Position numbers and translations under genes: made by a program | From: Azolla pinnata | Taxonomy: Eukaryota > Streptophyta > Polypodiopsida > Salviniales > Salviniaceae | Assembly: GCA_037176905.1 (NCBI GenBank) | Contig: JBBBWG010003448.1 | Span: 7,501-71,500, forward strand | Direction: 5' to 3' | DNA length: 64,000 bases | The notes under the pieces: generated by a model | Told to the model about the DNA's origin: nothing | What the model saw: the letters and a program-made list of their open reading frames with translations, nothing else | Database searches by the model: none | Shown here: positions 10,966-23,094 of the stretch, piece after piece | Layout of the letters: every line of letters starts with the position of its first letter | Numbering within the stretch: the stretch's first letter is position 1

Positions 10966-13900
10966 TCCCAATCTAACTCCAAAAATGAGGGCTGTTTTGT
11001 TTGTTTTCTTTTTGTTTGTTTCTCTGTCTCTCTCTGCTCCATGTTCATTTGCTGCATTCTATAAAAATCAGATTTTTTTTTTTAATATAAAAAAATTCCG
11101 ACCTCTTTTTGTGTATCGATTGTGGTTCCTGGTGTTGTCATGGGTGTTTTAAATCCAAGTTAATGTTACAAACCTGAAACCCGCTGGCTCTAATCCAATT
11201 GGATATATAGCTGGATCAACGAAAAATGACCCAAGTTTTGTGGCTATAACCCAATTTGGGGGCTACAATGAATGTGAACGATCTGAGATCGATATCTCAA
11301 TTCGATTAAGAAACTGTTCTAGCAGTCTGACAGTATTTCATGAAATGAGAAGCAAAGCCATTGGTCTGCCAATCCTTGGTATGAACGGTATTAGTCACAA
11401 ATTCGGTATTATGATCATGTGCGATATAAGTTCCATCTAACCCAACCAAATTCAATACAAAATGACCTTTTATGACATGATGCTGCCTTTTAGTTGCGAC
11501 TGTCTTGGGCTTCAACTACTCCGTTTATGCATAGTTAAAACTTGGCCAATTTCTGCTGAGACTCTTACTGGATAAAATAATCCCAGATGGAGAACAAGTT
11601 GTATAAACAAAATCAGAATTGAAATCTGATGACGATTGGTTTTGTAGCAAATAAGATCAAAGCTGCTCTCAGCTGGAGATGCAACAACATCCAACGCAGA
11701 TTTGTTTTGTCTGGCCATTGACATCCTTTCTATAATTATAGAAATATTCTACTGGTTTTTGAAAAATACTTAGAATACAAAGTAGAATATACATTCAATA
11801 CGCCAAATACTTCTTAAATTTGTTAATGGACTATGGTTTATATAATCTCTCCCTAGTTCATAGAAGATCAATTCACGTAATGAAGGAATCCTCCCAAGTA
11901 ATATGACTTCATCTCAGAAGTAAGTTTTAGACCAAAATGCTGGTACTTTTTTTCTAATTTTTATGACGTGCAGATTTTGTCAAATGTGTGGAATGCTTGG
12001 AATTACAATTCTGGTATCACGGGTTTAACTGAGTACTCTGAAAAATATTTAATACATAGAATACGTGTTCTTTCTAACCACCATGTTGCTGAATCAAACA
12101 TGGTTCCAGCTGCTTATGGACAAGCATGCATATTCAATCACGCCAAAGATAAACCATAATAACAGGTCAAGCAGAATTTGTTCTTAAAGAAACAAATCGT
12201 GTTGTTATCGGTCCTCTGCGACAGTCGATCATAGCATGGTGGATTCCAACACCTCACTGTGATACTCTAACAGAGTCTAATACTGTGTGAGAAAGAACCA
12301 AGAATTGCATTGATTTAACAGGAGCACTGAGCGGCATGTGGTTCAGGTTATTATTTTTTCTCCAATGGTTAGGATGATGCCATCCATTTCTCATCAGGAA
12401 TTCTCAGATTTAGTATGTAAAACATGCATCAAAAGCATGACGAGAGAGCAAGAACCCTTATCCTTCAAAAGCATCATAAACATATCTTGCATCTTCACAT
12501 TTTCGTCCCATCAAATAAAAAGCTGTTGCATAGATTCTTCATAGCTCTATTCAACCACGCTAAACCGATTGCAAAGATGACATTTACATGGATTTAACAC
12601 AGATCAATTCAATGAAGGTAAACTGCTACATAGATTCACATGGAAGTTCTGTAACCAAATACTTCACAGCCAGAATATTTCACATATCTCTTTGGTTGTG
12701 TTTAGTGGATAAAGGTCAAAATCCACACTGGCGTGTACATGATATTGAACCGAAAAAGACTCAACGAAAGGAAGCTGAATGAAACATGCAAATGCATTAA
12801 AAACGCAGTATAGTTAATAATTAATAACACTTCGAAGTAGCTGGAAAGATTACAAATTCTTCACAGCTTACCGCACACATCTTCAACAAAACATAATGGG
12901 CGTAAGCCCAAAACAGGTATACATACATATATTTTTTCACGGAAGTTGTTTACCTCTTTTCTAGAAAAACATAGAGGTGGTTCTTTACTACATAATCACC
13001 TGCATTCCTTCAAAAGAAAGCCATCAAAGCTCTTTTCGAAGAACCAAAAAGAGATTTACAGCAGCTAGAAGCTTCAGAAGAAACTGAACGCCAGCCAAAA
13101 AGTTGTTTTTCTTTAAAGCAGACTTGATTAAAACATCTAGACAACTTTACTGTCATATTGGCGCCCATTTTTTCTTCTGATAATGCCACTTGGAGTTGCC
13201 ACACCAACACAATGCAGCATATATTATCAACACCATTTGTTATCATCTTAAGGTAAATGCAGCACAACTGGAAAATTGCACACTGATACCATTCATTGAG
13301 GGTAACTCTGTCAATGTCAAATCCATGTCATGATCATTTCTTGATTCAGAAGGTGGAATGCTATGACTTCTGCATATCTCGTAATTCTCTGCATAGCTAG
13401 TTTTTGAAGGTGAACTCTGTAACTGAAATAGCTTCGATAGCTGAACTCATATCCAAATTGCCATATACGAATGTAACATCCAAACAAACTGCAGTAACTG
13501 ATTTAGTATCCAAACTGTCATATGTGAAATCTAACACCCAAACAAGCTGCAATATCTGAACTAGCATCCAAGCAAACTGCCATAACTGAACTAAGATGAA
13601 AACTAACTGCCAAATTCGAGTAGCACCATCCCAAACCCGAAACTGAAAATCCATAACTGATAGCACCATCCAAACCGGAAACTGAAAATCCATAACTGAT
13701 AGCACCATCCAAACCGGAAACTGAAAATCCATAACTGATAGCACCATCCAAACTGGAGACTGAAAATCCATAACTGATAGCACCATCCAAACTGGAAACT
13801 ACCATCCCAAACTGGAAACTGAAAATCCATAACTGCCACATTCGAGAAGCATCATCCCAACTGGAAACCAAACTTCTAACCCACCATTAACTCCCAACAC

Positions 13901-14746
13901 CTCACATAATGATCTATATTCTGCTAAGATATAGATAGGTAGATATATACACACGCATATATATACATATTTGTATGAAGGTAGGGACATCCTACGTTGT
14001 CATCATCATCTCAAAACTCCAAGGGAGCCGGTTATAGGATCAACACCAGCTTGACTTGGTCTCTCTTTACCATATAAATTTGCAAACTTGCCATCTTGCT
14101 ATGTAATCCCAATCTCGTTTGCTGTTTCTGAACAATTTGTACATTTCATGCTACATACAAAGGCCCATCTAAAAATGGACCGACTGGATCTTGAATGCCA
14201 TTACACGCAACTTCAATGAGACAGATATGATTCATCTGTCCAAGGCACTCAATACAACCCTGAAAAATGCAGATGTCCATGGAGAACTTAGCATTAGGGA
14301 ACAGTGAGGAAACACAAAGACAGTCAAAACTTCCACATTGGCACACCAGATGAAGCTTACTGGCAACCAACATCGCAAGATTATAGCATTCTGTGTACTG
14401 CATGAGTATTGAGGTTGCCTCTTAAGATAATCATAAGCTTGGGAGCTAACAAAAAAATGATATCTACTTAAGGCGGATCAACTACTTAATGGCAGATCTT
14501 GTTGATAAGTAGAGAATTTAACAAATAGCTCATTAACCAGCTTCGAGTCGCATACAATATTGACTTACCCCAGAACAATTCACACAAATGGCTTGAAATT
14601 TAAACCACTTTCAATGAAGGTGACTACATGAGAATATGTCAGATTCTATATAAAGCTTCTAAACGTCGTGTTCGTCGAATGCATGAAGATCTTTTTCCTG
14701 ACTTAATATCCACTTCTTAAAATGATTTTACCACATGGAAAATCAC
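10966..14746. other. Intergenic, no supported gene; contains a minisatellite
   Basis: 3' flank of the ALP1-like gene and 3' flank of the DRM1-like gene. Only short ORFs without family resemblance are present. A 39-bp minisatellite lies at 13621-13830 with older relatives on both sides. Confidence 0.55.
13621..13830. repeat. 39-bp minisatellite, about five units
   Basis: The unit tagcaccatccaaaccggaa + actgaaaatccataactga repeats at 13621 (40 nt), 13661, 13700, 13739 and 13778. Units two and three are identical. Degenerate relatives with catccaaac and ataactgaac motifs extend back to about 13430 and forward to about 13870. Because 39 is divisible by three, long ORFs run through it on the minus strand; they are artefacts. 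Confidence 0.93.
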
Positions 14747-16826
14747 CTACCAGTCATATACTGTGGGAGAGTTGGGTGGTTGTTTGTCAAGCTTCTCTGA
14801 ACCAAACTTCTTCATTGGTTTAGGGTTTCCAGACTGATGGAACATGTTACTCCAGGCATGTTCCCTTTCTTGACCTGTATCAATGACAAAGCATGAAAAT
14901 TAGCCAAGAGTTGAGCCCATCACCTAAAGCATATCATTTCTCCATTACTTAGAACGCTCCCGTATTCAGCCTCCTATTTTCACAACCCTCTGTTTCACAG
15001 CTAATAACCATAACCAAGAAAGAAGGGGCATTACCACCATGAGATCCAAGTGCAGGAGATGAAGGCACAGACACAGATTTCAGATTATGTCTGTCCCGCT
15101 CGAAACCTAAGGAAAGATTAAAATTTAATAATCAGAGGGGGTACAAGAAAGAAAACTATATCATGCCATTAACTTCTCCCACCCCCTCCATTTTCCTATT
15201 ACCCTCGAAATTGAGAAACAAATTCGTATAATTAGCACACAATGCGAAGTCCTATTACCCCCTCCTTTCTTTTTTCCTTTCAAAGAGCTATTAACCATTG
15301 TTATGCACAAGGTGGCTGGCTAATATGCTAACGCAAATTAGGAGGGAATCAGTCATAAAAGCTAGAATTAATAGATTCAAGATAGTTAATAAATGTATAT
15401 ACTTCGCACACAATGTGAAGTCCAAGTGAAAAGGGAAGCGGTAACCTTAGGGACCAGAGTGAAGGTTAATTTGAACGGTAAAAGGGTGGATAGTTCCTGT
15501 TGTATAGATCAACTCCCTCCCTAGGATCCCAAGTTGCCAGTGTTTCCAAACGTCACCTTCTCGGTACAGGTTCATCCTAAGGTGACTAGTTTCCTACTTG
15601 TCACCGACGCCTTTCTAAGCATTCAATTAAGCCTGTCCTTTGGTCCCTACAATTATGCCCAAAAGAAAAAGGCAAAAGAAGAGGTAATTTAGAGCTTACT
15701 ACTGAATGGAGATCCGACGAAAGATGATCCAGGGGTGTTGGGAGCACCAGGGGTAGACGGAGTAGAGCCACAATCAGTAGAGTCTGGATCGAAAGAATCG
15801 GTGGGGAGGAGAAGCCTGGGAGGGCGCTTGGCGATCGCAATGCTCTGAGTCACCCACCTCGCATCTTCGTGAGGCCGGATGAATTCAGTACTCCTTCGCC
15901 GCGGTCTCTCCACCATGATTCTCCCCGGGGTTTCGATGTCATCCATGGCTTCTATACATAAACCATGGATCCAGGATCGTGCCTCTCAGCTTCAATTTGG
16001 CCATTACAGACGCACATACATGCACGCATGCACATAAACATTAGCACAACGACGCATCCACGCATAAACACAACCAATCCACACACCTATAGACATGCAA
16101 TGAACCATTTTGTGTAAAGAAACCATGCAGACTGCGTAGATCCACACACGAAACCACCAAAGCTTGAACCAGTGCACTGTACACAATACCTACATACGCA
16201 CAAGGGCCAACAAATCCCTACATACACAAGCATACATGCATGCCGAGGAGCAAGCCAAGAGCTGACATAGAGACAAGAGATTGTAATCACAATCCAGCGT
16301 TCAAAAGCCATTACACAGGCCCTTCTATGAAGAGGACGGAAATGCTCCATTCCATATCTCCTCCAAGTACAGACATGCCTACACACACACAAGGGGCAAG
16401 AAGAATCCCTACATACACAAGCATACATGCATGCCGAGGAGCAAGCCAAGCGCTGACATAGACAAGTGACTGCAATCACGATCCAGCGTTCAAAAGCCAT
16501 TACACAGGGCCTTCCGTGAAGAGGACGGAAATGCTGCATTCCGGATCTCCGAGTAGCAACCAACACACATAGCAACACATCCCCGATCCCGATGCCCACT
16601 GGCCGGCCGTGAAGTCGATTCTCCTCGAGGGGAGCCCAAAGCGGATCAGAGCGCGAAGAGGAAGAGGAGAGGAACACAAATGGGAGAAAGGGGAGAAAAC
16701 AAAAGAAAGGAACGGAGAGGAGGACGTACCGCCATGGGCGCGAGGCTTTCTGCGGAGGCGGCCGAGGCCTTGATCGGGCTGGGGGCCAGCGACCACATCG
16801 TCCCAGAGCTTGTCGAGGAGGCCCAT
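14747..16826 (-). CDS. DRM1: Dormancy/auxin-associated protein (DRM1/ARP family), 4 exons
   Basis: Small, disordered plant protein family whose transcripts rise in dormant or carbon-starved tissue and fall with auxin; the molecular role is unknown. Exons: 16826-16730, 15951-15700, 15106-15035, 14874-14747, all phase 1 junctions, closing to 182 residues. The diagnostic N terminus is MGLLDKLWDDVVAGPQPDQG followed by LGRLRR. A central VTQSIAIAKRPP corresponds to the family's VTRSIMIVKPP. It is followed by a Ser/Thr/Pro-rich STPSTPGAPNTPGSS region and the family ending SPTVYDW. It is longer than the usual 110-130 residues because of an Arg-rich insert (MVERPRRRSTEF) before the central motif and extra Ser/Pro sequence. 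The usual short tail after VYDW is missing: a TAG follows directly. Intron 1 (15952-16729) contains a 191-bp tandem duplication. Confidence 0.94.
16183..16551. repeat. ~191-bp tandem duplication inside DRM1 intron 1
   Basis: The block with catacacaagcatacatgca, ccgaggagcaagccaag, ccagcgttcaaaagcc and gaagaggacggaaatgct occurs at about 16183-16364 and again at about 16374-16551. Anchor catacacaag is at 16221 and 16412. Copies differ at about one base in ten. Confidence 0.88.
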
Positions 16827-17149
16827 GTAAATGGGAAGGAAGGAAGGAAGGCGTTTCCCCGCAGGGGGTGAAGGTCTACTAGCAATGGGAGCTGGGAAGG
16901 GCGCGAATCAAGAAGAAACGGTGAGCGAGCGAGCAATGTCTGCTGTGTCTATGGCTATGTCTATGTCTGGTCTTGTCTGTCAGTGCGTCTGAGTCGTCGT
17001 CTGCGTCGTCGTCTGCGTCGTCGTCAGCGTGCTGGAGAGCTCGAGGAAGCGGAGCGATGGCGGAAGGGGCGAGCAGAGTATTTATATAGAGCAGAGAAGA
17101 ATCCTGCAGACCTCTCGCGAAGCAGACGATCGCTTCTTCTGGTGTGAAC

Positions 17150-17260
17150 GAGCCCTTATCTCGGGGACACTGCCCCCCTTCTCTTGTCCGGTGTGAATGA
17201 GCCCTTATCTGGGGGGGGACACAGCCCCTTCCTTATCCGGTGTGAATGAGCCCTTAGATC
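17150..17260. repeat. Three short direct repeats upstream of DRM1
   Basis: ggtgtgaa(c/t)gagcccttatct-type segments followed by a gggg-acac-gccccttct module occur at about 17140, 17190 and 17239, with spacing near 50 bases. They lie about 310-410 bases upstream of the DRM1 start codon and could be promoter elements. Confidence 0.7.
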
Positions 17261-17265
17261 TGCCC

Positions 17266-17283
17266 TCCCCCCCCCCCCCCCCC
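17266..17283. repeat. Poly-C run
   Basis: About eighteen consecutive C on the + strand; the complementary G run could form a G-quadruplex. Exact length is a likely sequencing or assembly weak point. Confidence 0.85.
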
Positions 17284-17579
17284 GACGATGACTCATCCCT
17301 CTTGTGGATAAACAAAATCTCCTCCTTTTTTTTCCCTTTTTTTAAAAACAATCTATTTTCTTTTTTCCTCTTTTTCTTTTTATGTCTGGGTAAACTCACA
17401 CTGTGCGACATGAATGCATGCATGCATGCATGCATGCATACGCAACATGCGCTCTCTTCCACCTGTCGTCCCCTCCCATCCACCTGTCACTTTCTCTCTC
17501 ATCCCCGAATCCTATGAGCACGGGTAGATCATGGCCAATCCACATCACACATGCATACATACATCATATGCTCTGCCAT

Positions 17580-18000
17580 TGTATGTATGTGTGTGTGTGT
17601 GCATCTATGTATGTATGTATGTATGTGTGCGTGTGCATGTATGTATGTATGTATGTGTGTGTCTGTGTATGTATGAATGTTTGTATGCGTGTATGTATGT
17701 ATGTGTCTGTGTATGTATGAATGTTTGTATGTGTGTATGTATGCATGCATGTGTGTATGTATGTGTGTGTGCATGTATGTTTATATGTATGTATGTATGT
17801 GTGTGCATGTATGTATGCATGCATGATTGTTTGTATGTATATATGTATGCATGTGTGTATGTATGTACGCGCGTGTGTATATATGTATGTATGTATGTTT
17901 TGTATGTATGTATGCATGTATGTATGTACGTGTGTGTGTATGTATGTGTGTGTGTGGATGTGTGGATGCGTTGATGGATGGATGGATAGATGGATGGATG
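17580..18000. repeat. (GTAT/GTGT)n microsatellite
   Basis: About 420 bases of tgtatgtatg with tgtgtg and tgcatg variants, ending in gatggatggat. Open frames in both directions (MYVCVCMYV-like and HTYIHTYIH-like) are artefacts of the repeat. Confidence 0.97.
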
Positions 18001-18124
18001 CACACAGAATGATCTGAGAAAGGAAAGATGAGAATGACCAACAAGATTCTCCGCCGATCGATCTCAAACCCAGCGATCCCTTCCATCCCTTCCTCGATCT
18101 GGAGCCTGTCTGTACATCTAGCTA

Positions 18125-18425
18125 CATGCATTGCACTACATGCATGCATGCATAATCATCTCGCTTGCACCCCATGATCCCTGCATTGTGCTTTCCAATC
18201 TCAGGACAAGCGCACATGGACATGCACAGACACACACATGCATGCAATTCTCCATCCATACACGTGCATACATGCGTGCATGCATGCTTGCTTGCTTGCT
18301 TCATGCATGCATCCATCCATTGGTGCATGCACACATCCATCCATCATACGCATACACACATGCATGCCTACATGCATACATACATACATACATACGTACG
18401 TACATATACATGCGAGCATATGTAC
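18125..18425. repeat. ATGC/ACAT-rich microsatellite
   Basis: catgcatgcatg, catccatccat, catacatacata and acgtacgtac runs with interspersed cacaca. It is the opposite-strand relative of the array to its left, so the two form a loose inverted arrangement around 18000-18125. Confidence 0.9.
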
Positions 18426-19338
18426 AAATTGTACATAAAAACAAAAAGTACATGGACCAACTTCAATCAATTCACATTTTTGGGCCTTCCTCCTGAAGCC
18501 AGTTCTTCTTCCTTCTGAGTGTTTTTTTCCACAAGAAAATGTTTCAGAATTGCCTTGTAGGTTTGCATTCTCATGCACAATTGCTATAACAGCACCAAGA
18601 TAGACATGTAACTAGAAAGAGGATATAAATGAAGACGCGTTTCTAGCTAGAGGTGAATGCACTAAAGGCCAGGAGGAGCAGATCTGCAGGACAAAAGGAG
18701 TCATCCAAGTGTAGGAGGAGGCGATGGTCGATTCTTCTCCTCTGCAAATAGGTATACATACATGCATGCAAATTCTTCTTCTTTGCTACGAGTAGAATAC
18801 AATACAGACAAGGAGGCCCCCATTGTTCACGATTAGAATCCGTGTCTCTTCCATGTCGAAGGAAAGCCTTAGGATTCTGAAAGTACCCCCTTGGCCCGAG
18901 AGCTGGCGCCAGAGAAAGAGATGGGCGGCCCATGCAGCACCACCCGATGTCGATGTGGATCGCTCTTCGCAATGACCTTCGAACTGTGAAAGAGGCCCCC
19001 ACCAACAGTTCCAAACAACAAGATGAGCCACCATCTGCAAATTGGACATTCTTTCTGGCCGATGCTTGGACCAGTCATGGGCACGACCCAGACTGCTAAC
19101 TCGGATCTTGGCCCTTCCTTGACAATGTTCTGGCATGAGGAAGTTGCGTGTGTGCCCAATCCGCCGATGTATTGGGCGCAAGGATCAGAGGACCCAAGAT
19201 CGGAGTGCCAGGTGTGTTAAGCCTGTTTTGTCTGCTCCGATCTGACGATTCGGATAAGGATGAGATGCCCTGCCCATACGAGCTCGTTCGTCCTTGCACA
19301 TGTATCTCGATGATCACGAGGCCGAAGGTGGTGGCAGT

Positions 19339-19370
19339 GATGATGATGATGATGATGATGATGATGGTGA
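19339..19370. repeat. (GAT)n microsatellite
   Basis: About ten consecutive gat/atg trinucleotides. Confidence 0.95.
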
Positions 19371-19930
19371 TGCTGGTGCCTTTTCAACCCTTCTTCTTGC
19401 TTTTTTTCTCATTGTTTTTAACCATTTTCCTCTTAATTCAAATAAAACAAAAGGTATGGGGGCATGTCTGACCAACAACAGTGATGAAGGAATGATGGAT
19501 GGATGGATGGATGAGGCCCATGATCGGTGGCTACTGACATGGTGCCATCCATCTGATCGTCGATCGGGGATCGAGTCAACTCAAGTTACACTGCAACCGA
19601 TCACAGTCTGGATCCAAGATTCCCCCCCCCATCTAAGGATCGAACAGGGGCCTGACCTCCCCTGCATTCGTATCGACAAAACAGATCGATCGATTTGATA
19701 AGTCCAAACAGCTATTGATCCCCATCGTGTTCCCATTGTCCGATGTTTAGATCAATTATTTAATTAAGATGGCACTGCTGGCTTAATGGGCAAAATCGAT
19801 GAACAAGAAATCGTGGGGGAAAAAAAAAGGGAAGAGCTGTTGCGGTGTCTGCCATCCACCATACACTCGGGGCATTGGAATCCGACATTGCAGCCATCAT
19901 CGCAATGAACAGGAATGCTCGAGAACTGGC

Positions 19931-19978
19931 CTTTCTTCTTCTTCTTCTTCTTCTTCTTCTTCTTCTTCTTCTTCTTCT
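19931..19978. repeat. (CTT)n microsatellite
   Basis: Fifteen consecutive ctt units on the + strand. Confidence 0.97.
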
Positions 19979-20082
19979 CGAATCTGCGCTTATAATAAAT
20001 AAATACTTCATGAAATTAGCCCTCCTCAGCTATCACGATGATGCCGAGTGGATCAAACTATCTGCATGTTTCAAAAAGCAAG

Positions 20083-20340
20083 AAGAAGAAGAAGAAGAAT
20101 AAGAAAATCCAGTTCCAGGCGGAGGGTATGCTTTATAATTAAGAAAAGTGAAGGGCATTTCGGCAATTCCAAAAACCTCTGTCACAGAAGAAAGACGAAG
20201 AAAACAGAAGAAGAAGGAAGAAGAAGAAGAAGAAGAAAAGACGAAGAAAACAGAAAAAGAAGAAGAAGAAGAAGAAGAAGAAGACGAAGAAGAAGACGAC
20301 GACGCAGAACAGACGGCGAAGAACAGACGACGATGACAGA
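20083..20340. repeat. (GAA)n-rich tract
   Basis: gaagaagaa runs at 20083-20100 and 20200-20300, with gacgaagaaaacagaa inserted twice. It has the opposite sense to the CTT run 100 bases to its left, so the two could pair as a hairpin. Confidence 0.9.
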
Positions 20341-21639
20341 CGACGACAGCAGGAGGCATTTGTTTCCGCCCCAAGGAGATGGCAAACCAAAGGGATGACC
20401 GATCACAACAGGTGTTCTCAAAGGTTGTGAGGATGGATCTGAGCAAAAGGGAGTAGAAACATTTCGTTGCTGCATCCGGGACCATGTTAGCTTTGCAAAC
20501 CCCACAGATCTAGCATCAGAGTCTTGAGGATCATCGCATGCCACAGTCGATGAAGGCGCATCTCACTACCTTCAATTCTGTGGTGCCCTGATGGTTTCAC
20601 CGATTGAATGCTTTTGCAACTTTGATGATCCTTTTTACTTCCAGAACAAAAATCAGCCAAGTTTCAAGAACTTTTGGCCTGCATCATCAACCTTGAAATT
20701 CAGGCGTGCTCTCCTTCGAGAGATTGCCATTGTTCTAGGCCTGTGTAAGCATGACCTTGCATCATTGATTAATATCGCTCTGAATCTGTGATTCACTCCA
20801 GATACGATCTTCTTGTTGATGCTGGACAAGATTTCTAGCATAAATGTGAGATGCTACAAAGCCAATTGTAAAGGCAATTGGGTTAACATTGCCATCTCCA
20901 ATACATGTACATGATCACAACACAAGCGATATATATGCTTTCATAGGCATGTGTAGATCTGCGCACTTTCAACCTCATCTACAATGAACAAAATTCTGAG
21001 TGGCTGCATTTTTTGTCATCAAATTGCACCTGTTTTTTTGTCCATCTCTTTTCTCTTTCTGGTGAGAATGAGAAATGAGGTGTCTCATGAGAAACTGGGC
21101 ATTATCTATGCACTACACAGCCGGATATCAAGCTTCACAAATCTGTTGCAGGATCTTGTCTTCACCGATGCTTTGCTTGCGGATAATATGATGCTTTGCC
21201 GAAACAGAAGCCGAAAGAAAGCACAACTCGTCGGAAAGCTTCCCGAATTTGGGGCCCTGTAAAATCCCACCAAATGCCCTGTTGGATCAGGATTCCAAAG
21301 CTTTTCAAAGTAAAGTGGCTTTTTGTATTGGGGGGAAGATTCAAATGCAGATGTGAAATCCTGGGTGGGCATGTGCTTGTGGATGTGTGCTCGTGTGATC
21401 TTCAAGGAATGTTAGATCAACTACACAATCTCTGACCAGATGTAGCTGGTGGGGTCCGGCCTAAATTAAAGAACCCTAGACCCTTAAACCTAATCTGATC
21501 AGAAAGCTAGCATCGATTACAAAGGTGGGGCATTACTGCTTTGTGTTTTAACACATGCTAGGCCGCAAGCTTAGCAAATGTTAGTAAGCATTGAGTTGTT
21601 GGCAATGAGCAAGTGTAAAAGTGTGTAGTTTCAGAATGT

Positions 21640-21720
21640 GCCAAAATGGGGTACTTGTGTGTGTGTGTGTGTATGGATATATATAGAGATATTGTTAGAT
21701 ATAGAGATATAGTTAGATAT
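21640..21720. repeat. (GT)n and gatatagagatat short repeats
   Basis: gtgtgtgtgtgtgt at 21657-21673, then atatagagatattgttagat / atatagagatatagttagat as a short direct repeat. Confidence 0.8.
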
Positions 21721-22047
21721 GTGATGGGTGATGCAGTCAGTTATGGAGCCGTTACCTTCTTTTCAGGGAGCGCTTTCCTCCATTAACAAACAATATCCAT
21801 CAGAAAGGAAGGATTTCTGCTACACTTGGAATGATATATATACTCTTCACTAATTAGCCTTCCTTGAAGGTTAGGATTGCATTGCTTTTTGGATGATGCA
21901 GCTGCTCCCTCCAGTCAATCCTTCCAGCTTCTGTGTCTGTGACAGAGGAGTGGAGATCATCAATCACCGTGGGGAGATTTTCCACTTCTAACTCAAACCC
22001 AAAAGCCTTCTGTTTATTTGAGACATCAGGAGTAAGAGAGCATCACC

Positions 22048-23094
22048 ATGGGGAGATTCTCCATGAAGAAGAGCTGCACCCCCAGCACCATTGATCCTGA
22101 GTTTGTTCGTCGGGTAGGCTGTCGGTATGACGATGATGGTGATGATGATGATGATTATGGCCATGGAGTAGTTGCTAACCGATATGCTGCTCATCGTTAT
22201 TCCCCTGTCATTGCTGTGAAACTTGCTCAGCTGCAGTCCAGGTTACACCACGATCGTCAATATGATCGCCATCTTCATAGCACCCACCATCTCATGTACA
22301 CTAGCCGCTCCAATTCTAGAAGAAGATTGTATAGCCTGCCTACAAGGCACAGGATTAGGAACAATTCCCATGCCATGAAGTATGAATCTGATCACTACTG
22401 TCGGAAGCACAATGATCACTGCTGTGCAAGGAGGTATGATTCCTGCACTAGGAGATATGATTGTTACTTCTATTACTATGGGAGGTACAACACCTGTTGT
22501 AAGATCAGCTGTACTGATCACTGCACTGGTAGCTGCTGCTTCGATTCCGATCTATCGGATGCGATGTACTGCTGCAATGACAGAAACGCCGGTGTCGTCT
22601 TTGATGGCGGCGCAGGCAGCAACAAGGGCATCGGAATCTGCATAAACCGGCGTAGTAGCGATCAGCGGAGCTATGGTGACTTTGATCAGCTTTCTGACGA
22701 TTATACCGATGATAAAAATGATTCAGATGAGGATGACAATGGCGGTGATGGTGATGGTAAGCTTGATGATGATGAGGAGGAGGAGGAGGAGAAAGGAACT
22801 GTTACCTTGGACATGAGCATGTTTCAGCATGGTGAAGGTATGCGCCCATGTAGCCTCGAGGCGTATCGGCAGCGACAGATGTTTCTCCATAGCTACAAGT
22901 TCACTCGGCGCACGAGCGCCCGAGAACGCCTGCGGATGCACCTGCGCCGAGCCCATCACGCCAGGGCAGCATTCCGCCGCTTCTGCAGGAATCTTCGAGC
23001 CAAGCTCAGATCCCTCTCCGATTACATAAGCTTCCATCGTACCTCCTTCTTGATCCTGTCCAATCTCCAACTACGGCCCTCCTTGCTTGTCTGA
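22048..23094 (+). CDS. Uncharacterised Asp-rich, Arg-rich C-terminal protein (348 aa)
   Basis: I do not recognise this gene. An uninterrupted 348-codon frame starts at an ATG in good context (caccatggg) and ends in TGA. The N terminus is MGRFSMKKSCTPSTIDPEFV followed by an Asp run. The middle is rich in Tyr, Arg, His and Cys with scattered Asp. Around residues 210-255 is a long Asp/Glu tract encoded by gatgatgat/gaggag. The last ~85 residues are basic, containing LEAYRQRQMFLHSYKFTRR and RERLRMHLRRAHHARAAFRR, which look like an amphipathic basic helix and are the part most likely to be under selection. A (ct)-poor, AT-rich leader with ATATATA elements precedes it (21680-21850). GAT-type simple sequence could keep frames open by chance, so it may be a real single-exon gene or partly spurious. 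No neighbour hints at its job. Confidence 0.42.
   Translation: MGRFSMKKSCTPSTIDPEFVRRVGCRYDDDGDDDDDYGHGVVANRYAAHRYSPVIAVKLAQLQSRLHHDRQYDRHLHSTHHLMYTSRSNSRRRLYSLPTRHRIRNNSHAMKYESDHYCRKHNDHCCARRYDSCTRRYDCYFYYYGRYNTCCKISCTDHCTGSCCFDSDLSDAMYCCNDRNAGVVFDGGAGSNKGIGICINRRSSDQRSYGDFDQLSDDYTDDKNDSDEDDNGGDGDGKLDDDEEEEEEKGTVTLDMSMFQHGEGMRPCSLEAYRQRQMFLHSYKFTRRTSARERLRMHLRRAHHARAAFRRFCRNLRAKLRSLSDYISFHRTSFLILSNLQLRPSLLV

Larger units (their letters stand above)
16827..22047. other. Gene-free stretch dominated by microsatellites
   Basis: DRM1 promoter region on the left (a tctcggggacactgcccc-like module occurs three times between 17150 and 17260), then a poly-C run (17266-17283), ATGT/GTAT arrays, GAT, CTT and GAA tracts. 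Between 18430 and 19700 and between 20480 and 22047 the sequence is unique but shows no recognisable gene. Confidence 0.55.

Noticed and set aside
9443-10971. Several long frames on both strands across the ALP1-like gene
   Set aside because: GC-rich coding sequence leaves shadow frames open; only the 523-codon frame matches a family.
11306-11724. Minus-strand ORFs including a GLDGTYIAHDHN segment that recalled transposase DGT(Y/F) motifs
   Set aside because: Too short, no second motif or flanking inverted repeats; I could not support a transposon fragment.
13397-13871. Minus-strand ORFs repeating VMDFQFPVW
   Set aside because: Artefact of a 39-bp minisatellite, divisible by three.
17531-18149. 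Long overlapping ORFs on both strands (Met-Tyr-Val-Cys and His-Thr-Tyr-Ile repeats)
   Set aside because: They are translations of a GTAT/ATAC microsatellite; no non-repetitive domain.
20033-20485. Poly-Ser/Phe and poly-Glu/Arg ORFs near 20.2 kb
   Set aside because: GAA/CTT repeat artefacts.
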